A stretch of 64,000 nucleotides of DNA from Erwinia persicina. Its GTDB lineage: Bacteria > Pseudomonadota > Gammaproteobacteria > Enterobacterales > Enterobacteriaceae. The first letter of the stretch is position 1. Every line of letters starts with the position of its first letter. The position numbers were made by a program, and so were the translations under genes. Under the pieces are notes generated by a model that saw only the letters and a program-made list of their open reading frames with translations, was not told the DNA's origin and did no database searches. The DNA lies in contig NZ_JACYMO010000013.1 in assembly GCF_014838825.1 (NCBI RefSeq), positions 1-64,000 on the forward strand, read 5' to 3'. Of the stretch, positions 52,797 through 61,690 are shown piece by piece.

Positions 52797-54088
52797 GCTG
52801 CCTCCCTGTTCTGTGCATCACAGCGGGCGGGTAGCGTCAGCGCCAGCAGTGAGGCGATGGTCAGTGAGATTGCCAGGCTGTATACCCCGGCATCTTTGCT
52901 GTACGCGACAATCAGTACCCCGACCATATACGGCCCGCAGAAGCCGCCGAGGTTGCCCAGGGCATTGATCACCCCGCGCGCGCCGCCGGCCACTTCGGCA
53001 TTAAACAGGCGCGGAGGTATACTCCAGAACACGCCAGCCGCCGACTGAATAAAGAACCCGCAGCCGACCAGCGCCGCGTAAGACCACCAGATATGCGCTT
53101 TCAGCAGTACCGACAGCGCCATGCACAGGGCGAAACCGGCCAGCGGCAGGGCAACGAACAGCTTGCGGCGGCCGGTGGCGTCCGACAGGGCAGAGAACAG
53201 GAACATGCCGACGATGGCGCAGACATAGGGCAGGATCGCCAGCAAGCCGACCTGTTCCAGGTTGCCGTTGGTCAGCCCTTTCAGGATGGTAGGCAGCCAC
53301 AGGGTGTAGCCGTAGATCCCGGTCTGATAAAAGAAGTTCACCAGGATCAGCCGCCACATCACCGGCTCGCGCATCACCTGACGCAGCGAGGCTTTACGGG
53401 TGTTTTTACCTTTGATCAGCAGCTGTTCATCGTGCAGGGTTGTGATCAGATACTGTTTTTCCGCCGGTGAGATCCACGTCGCCTCCTGCGGGCGGTTGCT
53501 GATGGTGAAGTGCCACAGCGCCATCACAAACAGCGACAGCACCCCCTCGACAAAGAACAGCATGCGCCAGTCCCAGGCGGTGATGATCCAGCCGGAGAGC
53601 GGGGCCGTCAGGATCCCGGCGATCGGCACAAACATGATCACAATGGCATTAGCGCGACCGCGTTCCGCATCCGGGAACCAGTTGCCGATCATCGTCAGCA
53701 CCACCGGCAGCATCCCACCTTCGGATACCCCCAGCGCAAAGCGCAGCGCCAGCAGCTGATACTGGCTGGTGGCCAGGCCGGTCAGCAGGGAGATCACCGC
53801 CCAGGCCAGCAGCGACCAGCCGATAAACCGCTTGCCGTTGCCATACACCGCCAGCTTGCCGCCCGGCACCTGTAAGAACAGGTAGCCGATAAAGAAGATG
53901 CCGCCGGCCAGTCCGGCCATGGAGGCACTGATGCCGAGATCGGCATCCATCCCCCCCGGCATGGCAAAAGCAATGTTGACCCGATCCATGTAGGAGATAA
54001 TGCAGGTGATCAGGATCGGCGGGATGATCCGCAGCCAGCGCAGGGCGGGGATCGGTTCCCGGACGATCGGGGTGGAAGTCAGGCTCAT
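52793..54088 (-). CDS. MFS transporter of the anion:cation symporter group (YiaX2-like)
   Basis: 431 residues with twelve hydrophobic segments. Signatures YMDRVNIAFAMPGGMDADLGIS and GVSEGGMLPVVLTMIGNWFPDAERGRANAIV belong to the ACS family of MFS symporters for sugar acids. E. coli has the TRAP transporter yiaMNO at this place; Klebsiella has an MFS gene (yiaX2), and this layout matches the latter. It probably imports ascorbate or a breakdown product across the inner membrane. Confidence 0.87.
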   Translation of the reverse strand: MSLTSTPIVREPIPALRWLRIIPPILITCIISYMDRVNIAFAMPGGMDADLGISASMAGLAGGIFFIGYLFLQVPGGKLAVYGNGKRFIGWSLLAWAVISLLTGLATSQYQLLALRFALGVSEGGMLPVVLTMIGNWFPDAERGRANAIVIMFVPIAGILTAPLSGWIITAWDWRMLFFVEGVLSLFVMALWHFTISNRPQEATWISPAEKQYLITTLHDEQLLIKGKNTRKASLRQVMREPVMWRLILVNFFYQTGIYGYTLWLPTILKGLTNGNLEQVGLLAILPYVCAIVGMFLFSALSDATGRRKLFVALPLAGFALCMALSVLLKAHIWWSYAALVGCGFFIQSAAGVFWSIPPRLFNAEVAGGARGVINALGNLGGFCGPYMVGVLIVAYSKDAGVYSLAISLTIASLLALTLPARCDAQNREAA

Positions 54089-54100
54089 AGGGATCCTCTT

Positions 54101-54571
54101 TCAGTCAGCGAGATCGGCCGTGGGGATCTTCACCACCACCTTGCGAATGGCCTCGGGAGCGTCCAGCGCACAGTTCGGGCGATGGATATCCTGCGGGAAA
54201 AACACGGCAAAGTGGCCCGGCTGCATCAGAAGCAGGGTTTCATTCGGCACGTCGCGGTAAAAGATGATGTCGCGTTCCTCGTCATAAGGCTGGTGAACGG
54301 GCGGTACGGTTTTTTCCGTAGCCACCCCCATCAGCTCGTTGCCGGACACCAGGAACTGCACATCGATGAAACGGCGGTGGGCCTCCGGGTAGTTATCACC
54401 GTGCGGGGCGGTGTGCAGATCCAGCACCTGCACCTGCCAGCCGGTCTGGCTGTCCTGATAGCGACCAGCCGCCATGCCCGCCAGGTCGTGCGAGGCTAAG
54501 TACGCCAGGGCACGGGCAATGGCCGGCGGATAGTGGCGGGCATCGGTATGGTTGATATGGCCAAAAATCAT
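54101..54571 (-). CDS. yiaL: YiaL, YhcH/YjgK/YiaL family protein
   Basis: 156 residues. MIFGHINHTDA at the start, then HRRFIDVQFLVSGNELMGVA and MQPGHFAVFFPQDIHRPNCALDAPEAIRKVVVKIP form the single cupin of the YhcH/YjgK/YiaL family, with conserved His and Glu residues that may bind metal. Family members occur in sugar-acid operons and are thought to act as isomerases or mutarotases; the exact role is not proven. Between yiaK and the transporter gene. Confidence 0.92.
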   Translation of the reverse strand: MIFGHINHTDARHYPPAIARALAYLASHDLAGMAAGRYQDSQTGWQVQVLDLHTAPHGDNYPEAHRRFIDVQFLVSGNELMGVATEKTVPPVHQPYDEERDIIFYRDVPNETLLLMQPGHFAVFFPQDIHRPNCALDAPEAIRKVVVKIPTADLAD

Positions 54572-54585
54572 CGTCTCTGCTCCCG

Positions 54586-55584
54586 TTACAGTGCCTGGAT
54601 ACGTGCCCAGACGCGCTCATCAACCGGAATCCCCAGGCGCTGGTTCTCGGCGCGGATACCGGGGAATTTGTGGCCGGGCAGGCGGATTGCCTGCCGGTCG
54701 TCGGCGCGTTCGGCACCTGTGATGGATTCGCGGATGCGGGCCAGCTTGCTGTCGCGAGTCGCACCGTCGATCAGACGATCGACGTCGATGGCGATAAACA
54801 CCTGAGAAATGCCAAATTCGTCGCCGTTATCTTCGGTCACCTCAGTCACGGAAGCGCCGTTGGAGAGCAGGGTGGCGACCATGTCCAGCACGATAGACAG
54901 GGCGGAGCCTTTCCAGTAACCCATGGGTAAAATGCGGCGATTGGCTTCGATGGTGGCGGGATCGCGGGTGTATTCCCCGTTATTATCAAACCCGCCGTCG
55001 ACCGGCAGGGTGTTGCCTGCCAGGCGGTTCACTTCCAGCATCCCGTAGGAGAACATCGACATCGACATATCGACCATGGTAATAGGCTCACCCGGTACGG
55101 CGACGATCAGCGGGTTGGTCCCGATGGCGCAGTTTTTCGCGCCCCACGGCGGCATCACCGCGATGGAGTTGGTCCAGCAGACGCCGATATAGCCTTTTTC
55201 TGCCGCCTGCCAGCCGTAGCTGCCGCCGCGCATCCAGTGGTTGGCATTACGCAGTGCCACCAGACCAATGCCGTGCCCGTCGGCCAGTTCAATGGCGCGA
55301 TCCATCATGCTGCGGGCGGTGAGGTTACCGATGGCGCGGTGAGCGTCCCACTGTTCGATGGCCCCCAGAGAGAGAATTTTTTCCGCTTCGGCCTGAGGCA
55401 CGATATGCCCCGCGTCCAGCTGCTGGATAAAGCGGGGAAAACGATTCACCCCGTGGGAGTAAACGCCGTTCTCGCTGGTGTCAGTGAACATCGTGGCGCA
55501 GCTTTCGGCTTTATCGGCCGGCACACCGCGTGCCAGTAACACCCGCAGGAACGCCTGTTTCAACTGCTGATAGCTGATTCTCAT
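54586..55584 (-). CDS. yiaK: 2,3-diketo-L-gulonate reductase
   Basis: 332 residues from the ATG at 55584, which follows GGGGAG and gives the E. coli length; nine extra codons upstream are not conserved. [82 protein letters not shown] and [14 protein letters not shown] match E. coli YiaK (DlgD) throughout. It reduces 2,3-diketo-L-gulonate to 3-keto-L-gulonate with NADH. First gene of yiaK-yiaL-MFS-lyxK-yiaQRS, with the shared operator directly upstream. Confidence 0.95.
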   Translation of the reverse strand: MRISYQQLKQAFLRVLLARGVPADKAESCATMFTDTSENGVYSHGVNRFPRFIQQLDAGHIVPQAEAEKILSLGAIEQWDAHRAIGNLTARSMMDRAIELADGHGIGLVALRNANHWMRGGSYGWQAAEKGYIGVCWTNSIAVMPPWGAKNCAIGTNPLIVAVPGEPITMVDMSMSMFSYGMLEVNRLAGNTLPVDGGFDNNGEYTRDPATIEANRRILPMGYWKGSALSIVLDMVATLLSNGASVTEVTEDNGDEFGISQVFIAIDVDRLIDGATRDSKLARIRESITGAERADDRQAIRLPGHKFPGIRAENQRLGIPVDERVWARIQAL

Positions 55585-55611
55585 ACTGCTGTTTCTCCCC
55601 GGAGGTGGCAT

Positions 55612-55640
55612 TATTTCAATATATGGAATGTCGTTCCAAA
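55612..55640 (-). promoter_or_regulatory. shared operator copy A, before yiaK
   Basis: Starts with TATTTCAATAT and contains the 15-bp inverted repeat TGGAATGTCGTTCCA (55624-55638). Twenty-two of 29 bases equal copy C before the ABC importer gene at 60504-60532. Its near end is 28 bases from the yiaK ATG. Best explained as the binding site of the IclR-type regulator YiaJ. The rest of the gap to the lactonase shows nothing certain. Confidence 0.7.
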
Positions 55641-55814
55641 TAAATCCTATGCGCCTGGAGAGAACAAGTCAAAGAAATGAGGTGGTAATTTATCTTTATA
55701 AAACAGATAGATAAAAATAGTGTTGGGTTCTGTGATCGCTGGCACATCCACCAGATTCTGGGCGAGCGAAAGCCGGCAGCAGGAGAATCCGGCTGCCGGG
55801 AAGGCCCTGTCGCG

Positions 55815-56666
55815 CTAGTGCGGGAGTCGCACCCGGTAGAGCGACGTGGTGGCGGTGATATACAGCTCGTTACCGTGCGGGCCACCGAGGGTGCAGTTCG
55901 ACACGCGTTCCGGCAGCGGGATCTTGCCGCACGGCATGCCTTTGCTGTCAAAAATAATCACCCCGTCGGCGCAGCTACAGTAAAGATAACCGCGTGCGTC
56001 GACGCAGAAACCGTCCGGAAAGCCGGGTGCCACTTCGGCAAACAGCCGTCCGCTGCCCAGCTCATGGCCGTCAACCGGATAGACCCGCAGCTGGCGGCGA
56101 CCCAGCGTCGGGAAGTCGACCACCGACATATCCGCCACGTACAGCAGACTTTCATCGGGCGAAAAAGCCAGCCCGTTGGGGCGCTGCAGATCGCTGGCGG
56201 CGATGGTCAGCCGCTGTGCGATCGGATCGAAACAGTAGAGATAACAGCCGATCACCTGACTGTGCGCGTGATAACCCTCATCGTCGCTGACGATCCCGTA
56301 GGGCGGATCGGTGAACCAGATCGTGCCGTCGGATCGCACCACCACGTCGTTAGGTGAATTGAAGCGCTTGCCGTCCACTTTCTCCACCAGCAGCGTGACG
56401 CTGCCGTCATGCTCCGTGCGGCTGATGGCGCGGCGGCCGTGCTCACAGCTCACCACCCGGCCCTGCAGATCGCGGGCGTTGCCGTTAGCGTAGTGGGACG
56501 GCGAGCGCCAGAGGCTCACCTCGCCGCTGCGCTGCCAGCGGAACATGCGGTTCCCTTTCACATCGCTGAACACCACGGCATCCTGTTCCGGCAGCCATAC
56601 CGGCCCCTCGGCCCAGAGTGCCGGGGAACAGAGTTTTTCCAGCGTCAGGTTGTCAGTCCTCTGCAT
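55815..56666 (-). CDS. SMP-30/gluconolactonase-family lactonase
   Basis: 283 residues. Six-bladed propeller features: LWAEGPVWLPEQDAVVFSDVKGNRMFRW with the metal-ligand Glu, FNSPNDVVVRSDGTIWFTDPPYGI with the ligand Asn-Asp, RPNGLAFSPDESLLYVADM with Asn and the end Asp. These match SMP-30 lactonases. No signal peptide, so cytoplasmic. It should open a sugar-acid lactone; in this setting dehydroascorbate or an aldonolactone is a likely substrate. Last gene of the ABC importer operon. Confidence 0.9.
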   Translation of the reverse strand: MQRTDNLTLEKLCSPALWAEGPVWLPEQDAVVFSDVKGNRMFRWQRSGEVSLWRSPSHYANGNARDLQGRVVSCEHGRRAISRTEHDGSVTLLVEKVDGKRFNSPNDVVVRSDGTIWFTDPPYGIVSDDEGYHAHSQVIGCYLYCFDPIAQRLTIAASDLQRPNGLAFSPDESLLYVADMSVVDFPTLGRRQLRVYPVDGHELGSGRLFAEVAPGFPDGFCVDARGYLYCSCADGVIIFDSKGMPCGKIPLPERVSNCTLGGPHGNELYITATTSLYRVRLPH

Positions 56667-56676
56667 AGCCCCTCCG

Positions 56677-57777
56677 CTACTTCACGCCCCAGATGGTTTT
56701 GTAATGCCCCTGGTAGTCATTCTGCGGGTCGTAGTGGTTTTGCGGTCCGCCGTCGCTGCCGATGTTCGCTTTAGTGATCAGGTGCGCCGGCGTGACATAG
56801 CCTGACGGCGGCTGACCGGCAAAGGCGCGGTTAAACTCATCCAGCAGCTGCCAGCCGTGCAGCTTCAGTGGCTCGGCCACGGTACCGATCTGGCTGTCGC
56901 CGCTGCGGATACGCTGGAAGGCCGAAATCGAGCCGTCCCCGGCGGAGATATTAAACGGCGCGTTTTTGCCGCCTTTGCCCGCGGTCTTCAGCGCCGGGGC
57001 CATAAAGTCGAAGTAAAGGTCGTTGATCGCCAGTGCGTACTGGAACTTATCGCCATATTTTTGCAGCAGGCTGAAGGTCATTGACGGCATGCGGTTGGCG
57101 GTATCGGCCAGCGGCGTATCGATAAACTCCACCACCTTACAGCCGCTGCACTTCTCGATTTCCTGCTTCATCGTATTGGCCTTATCCAGCGCAATCTGAT
57201 AGAGCGAATCGGTGAAAATCAGCACCTGTGCCTTACCGCCGGACTGCACCACCGCATACTGTGCAGCAAGGCGGGCGACCTCGTTGGAATCAGAAGTGAT
57301 GTTGGTTACCACGTTATATTTGGCAATCGGCCCCGGCTGCGGTTCGGCGTGCCAGGCCATCAGCACGATTTTCTGCTGAACAGCTTTTTTCAGCGGAATT
57401 TTGGCCACGTTTGGGTTCCAGCCGCCAATGACAATACCGTCCGGGCGCTGGGCAATAGCCTGGTTCAGCGCCGCCAGCTGGTCTTTCACCGAGCCGCCGC
57501 CGTCGAGCGTTTCCAGCTTCCAGCCTGCTGCGGCAGCGGCTTCACTCAGCCCCTGCTGCACGCCCTGTACGCCGCCGTTTTTCATATCCGAGGCGATAAA
57601 GATCACCTTCTTGTTCTTTTGCAGGGTCGGCCCGGTGGTGGGGCCGTCCCACTGGGTGACGCTGGCGGTGGCTTTACTGACTGCGGCGGTGGCCTGCTCG
57701 AGGTAGCTGTCAGCCCAGGCTGGCAGCGAACCTGCCAGCAGCGTGCCAAGAGTCAGTGCAAGAAGATGACGTTTCAT
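56677..57777 (-). CDS. periplasmic sugar-binding protein of ABC importer
   Basis: 366 residues. Signal peptide ending ALA-like (TLLAGSLPAWA), then a Peripla_BP_4 fold: KVIFIASDMKNGGVQGVQQGLSEAAAAAGWKLETLDGGGSVKDQLAALNQAIAQRPDGIVIGGW. This is the ribose/xylose-type binding-protein fold. Its start overlaps the permease stop by four bases. It should deliver the sugar or sugar acid to the permease; the ligand cannot be read from sequence. Confidence 0.9.
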   Translation of the reverse strand: MKRHLLALTLGTLLAGSLPAWADSYLEQATAAVSKATASVTQWDGPTTGPTLQKNKKVIFIASDMKNGGVQGVQQGLSEAAAAAGWKLETLDGGGSVKDQLAALNQAIAQRPDGIVIGGWNPNVAKIPLKKAVQQKIVLMAWHAEPQPGPIAKYNVVTNITSDSNEVARLAAQYAVVQSGGKAQVLIFTDSLYQIALDKANTMKQEIEKCSGCKVVEFIDTPLADTANRMPSMTFSLLQKYGDKFQYALAINDLYFDFMAPALKTAGKGGKNAPFNISAGDGSISAFQRIRSGDSQIGTVAEPLKLHGWQLLDEFNRAFAGQPPSGYVTPAHLITKANIGSDGGPQNHYDPQNDYQGHYKTIWGVK

Positions 57778-58874
57778 AAGGTACTCCCCGGAGTGATGGT
57801 GTTTTGATTATTGTCAGGAGTGGCAGCCGGGGTGTTTTGACTGCGCACCACGGCTTTTTGGTTCAGCATCCGGCGGCGCTGGGCGTAACCGGCAAGCGTA
57901 ATGGAAAGCAGCAGTGTGGCACCGTTAAACAGCGGCTCAACCCAGAAATCGCCGCCAAACTGCTGGATACCGGCAATCCCGATGGCGAGAATAGCAATGC
58001 CCACCACGGTGCCCCAGACGTTCACGCGGCCCGGGCGGATAGTGGTACTGCCGAGGAACGCCCCGACCAGCGCAGGCAGCAGGTAATCCATACCGACGCT
58101 CGCCTGGCCGACGCCCTGCTCGGCGGCGATCAGTACGCCGCTGAAACCGGTAAGCACGCTGGAGGCGATAAACGCGCCGATGGTAAATTTATTAACGGCA
58201 ATGCCGTTCAGTCTTGCTGCCGCCGGGTTACCGCCCACCGCATACATGCAGCGGCCAAGCGGAGTGTGTTCGGTGATCAGCCACAGGACGATGGCCACGG
58301 CCAGTACGTAGAATGCGCCAATCGGAATGCCGAAGATTTCGGTGTGGTGCAGGGCGATAAAGGCATCGGGCAGGTCGCCGACGATCTGGCGGCCCCCGGA
58401 GTGCCACAGCGCGACGGCGTACAGCACGGTGCCGGAGCCGAGGGTGGCCACGAAGCTGTCAATATCCGCCAGTGCCACCAGAATCCCGTTGAGCAGGCCG
58501 TAAACGGCGGAGATCGCCAGTACCGTCAGCACCGCCATCTGCCAGGAGAAGCCATACTCGACCTGTAAGGTGATGGCGAGGATATGCCACAGCACGATGC
58601 CAAAGCCGACGTTCAGGTCGATTTTGCCGACGATCATGGGAATGGTGGCGGCCAGCGCCAGCAGGGCAATTTTGGCCTTACTGGCGAGGATCGCCTGTAG
58701 TGTCAGCATGCTGGCGAACGAGGGCGACAGCAGTGAGAACAGGACGGTGAGCAGGACGCACAGCAGCAGCAGGCCGTAGCGGGTGACGATCTGCATCAGC
58801 CACGCGGCGGCACCGTGCTCGCCGAGGCTGACCCGCTGCTCCAGCGCGGTAGACTTCACGGATGTTTTGGACAT
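57774..58874 (-). CDS. ABC importer permease, RbsC-like
   Basis: 366 residues from the ATG at 58874 with AGGAG upstream; the open frame extends six codons further without homology. Eight to ten hydrophobic segments and PMIVGKIDLNVGFGIVLWHILAI, AVGGNPAAARLNGIAVNKFTIGAFIASSVLTGFSGVLIAA, AFLGSTTIRPGRVNVWGTVVG, all of the branched BPD_transp_2 (RbsC/XylH) family. One gene only, as in CUT2 importers where it acts as a homodimer. Confidence 0.93.
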   Translation of the reverse strand: MSKTSVKSTALEQRVSLGEHGAAAWLMQIVTRYGLLLLCVLLTVLFSLLSPSFASMLTLQAILASKAKIALLALAATIPMIVGKIDLNVGFGIVLWHILAITLQVEYGFSWQMAVLTVLAISAVYGLLNGILVALADIDSFVATLGSGTVLYAVALWHSGGRQIVGDLPDAFIALHHTEIFGIPIGAFYVLAVAIVLWLITEHTPLGRCMYAVGGNPAAARLNGIAVNKFTIGAFIASSVLTGFSGVLIAAEQGVGQASVGMDYLLPALVGAFLGSTTIRPGRVNVWGTVVGIAILAIGIAGIQQFGGDFWVEPLFNGATLLLSITLAGYAQRRRMLNQKAVVRSQNTPAATPDNNQNTITPGSTL

Positions 58875-58915
58875 AACAGCTTCTCCTGCCACCGTCTGAC
58901 GGTGGCGTTAATGAT

Positions 58916-60442
58916 TCAGACGGTAGCGACCGGCGTTTCCTGGCTGGCTGAAGCCAGTTCAAGCAGGTTGGCGAAGGTGACGCGTTCATTTTTCAGTTCG
59001 CCCACCACCTGACCGCGGTTAAACACCAGTGCGCGGTTGCAGATATGGGCGATCTCTTCGAAATCGTTGGAGATCACCAGCACCGCGATGCCGTCGGCCA
59101 GCGCCTTGTTCAGCAGGTGATAGATCTCTTCCCGCGCGCCGACGTCGACGCCCGCCGTGGGATCTTCAAGGATCAGCAGCGGGGCGTTGAGGTGCATCCA
59201 GCGTGCCATTACCACTTTTTGCTGATTGCCGCCTGACAGCGCACTGATGTCCAGATTGACGTCCTTAGGGCGAACATCGAACAGCTGCACCTTCCACCAG
59301 CTGGCCCCAATCTCGGCGCGGCGGCCGTAGCGCGACAGCAGGCGGTGGCCGCTGGCACAGGGATTGATAAACAGGTTTTCCCGCACGCTCATCGACATCA
59401 CCAGGCTTTCCCCGGTGCGGTCACCCGCCACCAGTGAAACGCCTGCCGCCATCGCCTGCTGCGGCGACCCGGCGTGATAGGCGTTATCACGGAACTGAAT
59501 GCTGCCGCCGCTGCGCTCACGCAGGCCAAACAGCAGGCGGCCAATTTCCTCCTGGCCCGCCCCGCGCAACCCGGCCAGCGCCAGCATTTCGCCGGGTTGC
59601 AGGCTGAATGAGACCGGGCCGACTTCACCGGTACACAGCCGGTCAAGGGCCAGCACCGGGGGGCGGGCTTCCGGCAGCGGCTCGCGCCGATCGCCTTCAA
59701 TGGCCTCCCCGACAATCATCTCCACCAGATCGCGCAGCTTGTACTGCGCCGTCATCCCCCCGGCCACGCGTTTACCGTCGCGCATCACGCAGACGCGGTC
59801 CGCAATCTCGATCACTTCGTCCAGGCGGTGGGTGACGTAAATCATGCCCACCTTTTTACTTTTCAGGCGGTTGATCACGCTGAACAGGTGGCGGACGTCG
59901 TTGGCGGGCAGGGACGCGGTGGGTTCATCCAGCACCAGCACCTCGGCGTTTACCGCCACGGCGCGGGCAATGGCCAGCAGGGATTTTTCGGTACGCGACA
60001 GTTCAAAGACGCGGGCATCCGGATCCAGCGCGATGCCCACCTCATCCAGGGCGGCGCGGGAACGTTCGCGCACCGCCCGCCAGTCAATCAGCCCCAGGCG
60101 GCGGGTAAATCCCATCACCAGCGCCATATTTTCCGCGACGGTCATCCACTCAATCAGCCCGAGATCCTGATGAATAAAGGCGATCGGCTGTTGCCGGGCG
60201 GTTTTTAAACTGGCGGCGGAGGCGATGCTGGCCTCGCGGAAGCGAATATCGCCTTCGTCGCGGCTGTAAACCCCGGCGAGCACTTTAATCAGCGTGGATT
60301 TTCCGGCGCCGTTTTCCCCTAACAGGGCGACCACTTCGCCCGGAAAAACGTCCAGGCTGACATCGTTGACGGCGATATTGCCGCCAAAGCGTTTGGTGAT
60401 GTGGCTCAGCGTAAGAACCGGTGTACCGGGTGTATGCTGCAT
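58916..60442 (-). CDS. ABC importer ATPase, RbsA-like (two nucleotide-binding domains)
   Basis: 508 residues from the ATG at 60442, which has AGGAGG six bases before it; the open frame runs 23 codons further upstream without homology. The first domain has GENGAGKSTLIKVLAG, the signature FELSRTEKSLLAIARA and VLVLDEPTASLP. The second domain has the degenerate P-loop LRGAGQEEIGRL and an intact signature LSGGNQQKVVMARW, as in RbsA/XylG of the CUT2 class. First gene of the importer operon, divergent from yiaJ. Confidence 0.93.
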   Translation of the reverse strand: MQHTPGTPVLTLSHITKRFGGNIAVNDVSLDVFPGEVVALLGENGAGKSTLIKVLAGVYSRDEGDIRFREASIASAASLKTARQQPIAFIHQDLGLIEWMTVAENMALVMGFTRRLGLIDWRAVRERSRAALDEVGIALDPDARVFELSRTEKSLLAIARAVAVNAEVLVLDEPTASLPANDVRHLFSVINRLKSKKVGMIYVTHRLDEVIEIADRVCVMRDGKRVAGGMTAQYKLRDLVEMIVGEAIEGDRREPLPEARPPVLALDRLCTGEVGPVSFSLQPGEMLALAGLRGAGQEEIGRLLFGLRERSGGSIQFRDNAYHAGSPQQAMAAGVSLVAGDRTGESLVMSMSVRENLFINPCASGHRLLSRYGRRAEIGASWWKVQLFDVRPKDVNLDISALSGGNQQKVVMARWMHLNAPLLILEDPTAGVDVGAREEIYHLLNKALADGIAVLVISNDFEEIAHICNRALVFNRGQVVGELKNERVTFANLLELASASQETPVATV

Positions 60443-60503
60443 GGCAGCCTCCTGCAACTCCTGGTGAGCATCAACAGCGGTGAAGCCAGAAAAATCACCG
60501 CAA

Positions 60504-60532
60504 TATTTCAATATGCGAAATCAAGTTTCAAA
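60504..60532 (-). promoter_or_regulatory. shared operator copy C, before the ABC importer
   Basis: Starts with TATTTCAATAT and contains GAAATCAAGTTTC (60517-60529). Matches copy A before yiaK at 22 of 29 positions. It ends 62 bases before the ATPase ATG. Proposed YiaJ binding site. Confidence 0.7.
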
Positions 60533-60684
60533 AATACTATTCTCACTTGGAGCGGAAAGCAAAGGAGCGAGAGTTTTATTTATCATTTAAAAACAATAAG
60601 TTATTTTTGTTGTTATGGAATTGTGATGGACAGCTCACTTCTGTCTCGTGGCGTTTCGGGCGATTTACGCCGCAGAAATTACAC

Positions 60685-60699
60685 TGAAACATCGTTCCA
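60685..60699 (+). promoter_or_regulatory. operator-like site B before yiaJ
   Basis: TGAAACATCGTTCCA has the layout TGRAA-N5-TTYCA, like TGGAATGTCGTTCCA in copy A. It lies about 80 bases before the yiaJ ATG and may give autoregulation. Confidence 0.6.
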
Positions 60700-60777
60700 T
60701 ATTCACAGTGCGGGAAGCATGGGGTAACATCGGGCACCGCCCCGCGAGGGGGCGAAGGAAACCAAGAGGAAGCGTGG

Positions 60778-61590
60778 ATGAGCGTAAAAGCGGATAGCGT
60801 GAAGGACGATAAGAAAGACAAACCGCTGGGGACGCAGAGCCTGTTCCGTGGCCTTCAGTTGATTGAACTCTTAAGCAACTACCCGAACGGTTGCCCGCTG
60901 GCCCATCTGTCTGAACTGTCCGGGATGAACAAAAGTACGGTGCACCGTCTGCTGCAGGGGCTTCACAGCAGCGGCTATGTTACCCAGGCACCGTCACCGG
61001 GCAGCTACCGTCTGACCACGAAATTTATCTCCGTCGGGCAGAAGGCGCTCTCATCGCTGAACGTGATCCACGTGGCGGCACCGCATCTGGAGAAGCTGAA
61101 TCTGGAGGTGGGGGAGACGGTCAACTTTTCCAGCCGGGAAGATGACCATGTGATCCTGATCTACAAGCTGGAACCGACCACCGGCATGATGCGTACCCGC
61201 GCTTACATCGGCCAGCATATGCCACTGTACTGCTCCGCCATGGGTAAAATCTTTATGGCCTGGGGCAGCGAAGAGTACCCGGCGCAGTACTGGCAGAGCC
61301 ATCAGGAGACCATCCAGCCCCTGACCAAAAATACCATCACCACGCTGCCGGAAATGCTGGAAGAGTTGAAGAGCATTCGCCAGCAGCGTACCGCCATGGA
61401 TCGGGAAGAGAACGAACTGGGCGTCTCCTGCATTGCTGCCCCGGTGTTTGATATTCAGCAGCGGGTGCCGTATGCGGTATCCGTGTCACTGCCAACGGCG
61501 AAACTCCAGCAGATTGGGGTGAAAAAGCTGATGGCCCCTGTGGTAGCCACCGCCAAAGCGATCTCCGCCGAGCTGGGTTTTCACGGGTAA
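60778..61590 (+). CDS. yiaJ: IclR-family regulator YiaJ/PlaR
   Basis: 270 residues. N-terminal winged helix QSLFRGLQLIELLSNYPNGCPLAHLSELSGMNKSTVHRLLQGLHSSGYV and effector domain INFSSREDDHVILIYKLEPTTGMMRTRAYIGQHMPLYCSAMGKI match E. coli YiaJ (282 residues) nearly throughout. In enteric bacteria it controls the yiaK-S operon. It is divergent from the importer operon, with sites B and C between them. Confidence 0.94.
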   Translation: MSVKADSVKDDKKDKPLGTQSLFRGLQLIELLSNYPNGCPLAHLSELSGMNKSTVHRLLQGLHSSGYVTQAPSPGSYRLTTKFISVGQKALSSLNVIHVAAPHLEKLNLEVGETVNFSSREDDHVILIYKLEPTTGMMRTRAYIGQHMPLYCSAMGKIFMAWGSEEYPAQYWQSHQETIQPLTKNTITTLPEMLEELKSIRQQRTAMDREENELGVSCIAAPVFDIQQRVPYAVSVSLPTAKLQQIGVKKLMAPVVATAKAISAELGFHG

Positions 61591-61690
61591 CCTGCGGGCT
61601 GACCGAACAGGAAGGTCAGCCGCGTCAGTTTTTCAGCGGCTCCGTGGGGTGGCTTTGCACCGGGGCGATCATCTTTTGCGATTGCCTCAC

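Larger units (their letters stand above)
60443..60777. other. 335-bp divergent region importer/yiaJ
   Basis: Holds the shared operator copy C (60504-60532) near the importer start, a long AT-rich middle, and site B (60685-60699) near yiaJ. No gene seen. Confidence 0.6.

Noticed and set aside
57804-58568. 254-codon plus-strand frame opposite the ABC permease
   Set aside because: Antisense of a certain transporter gene; composition rich in Gly/Ala/His/Gln typical of such shadows.
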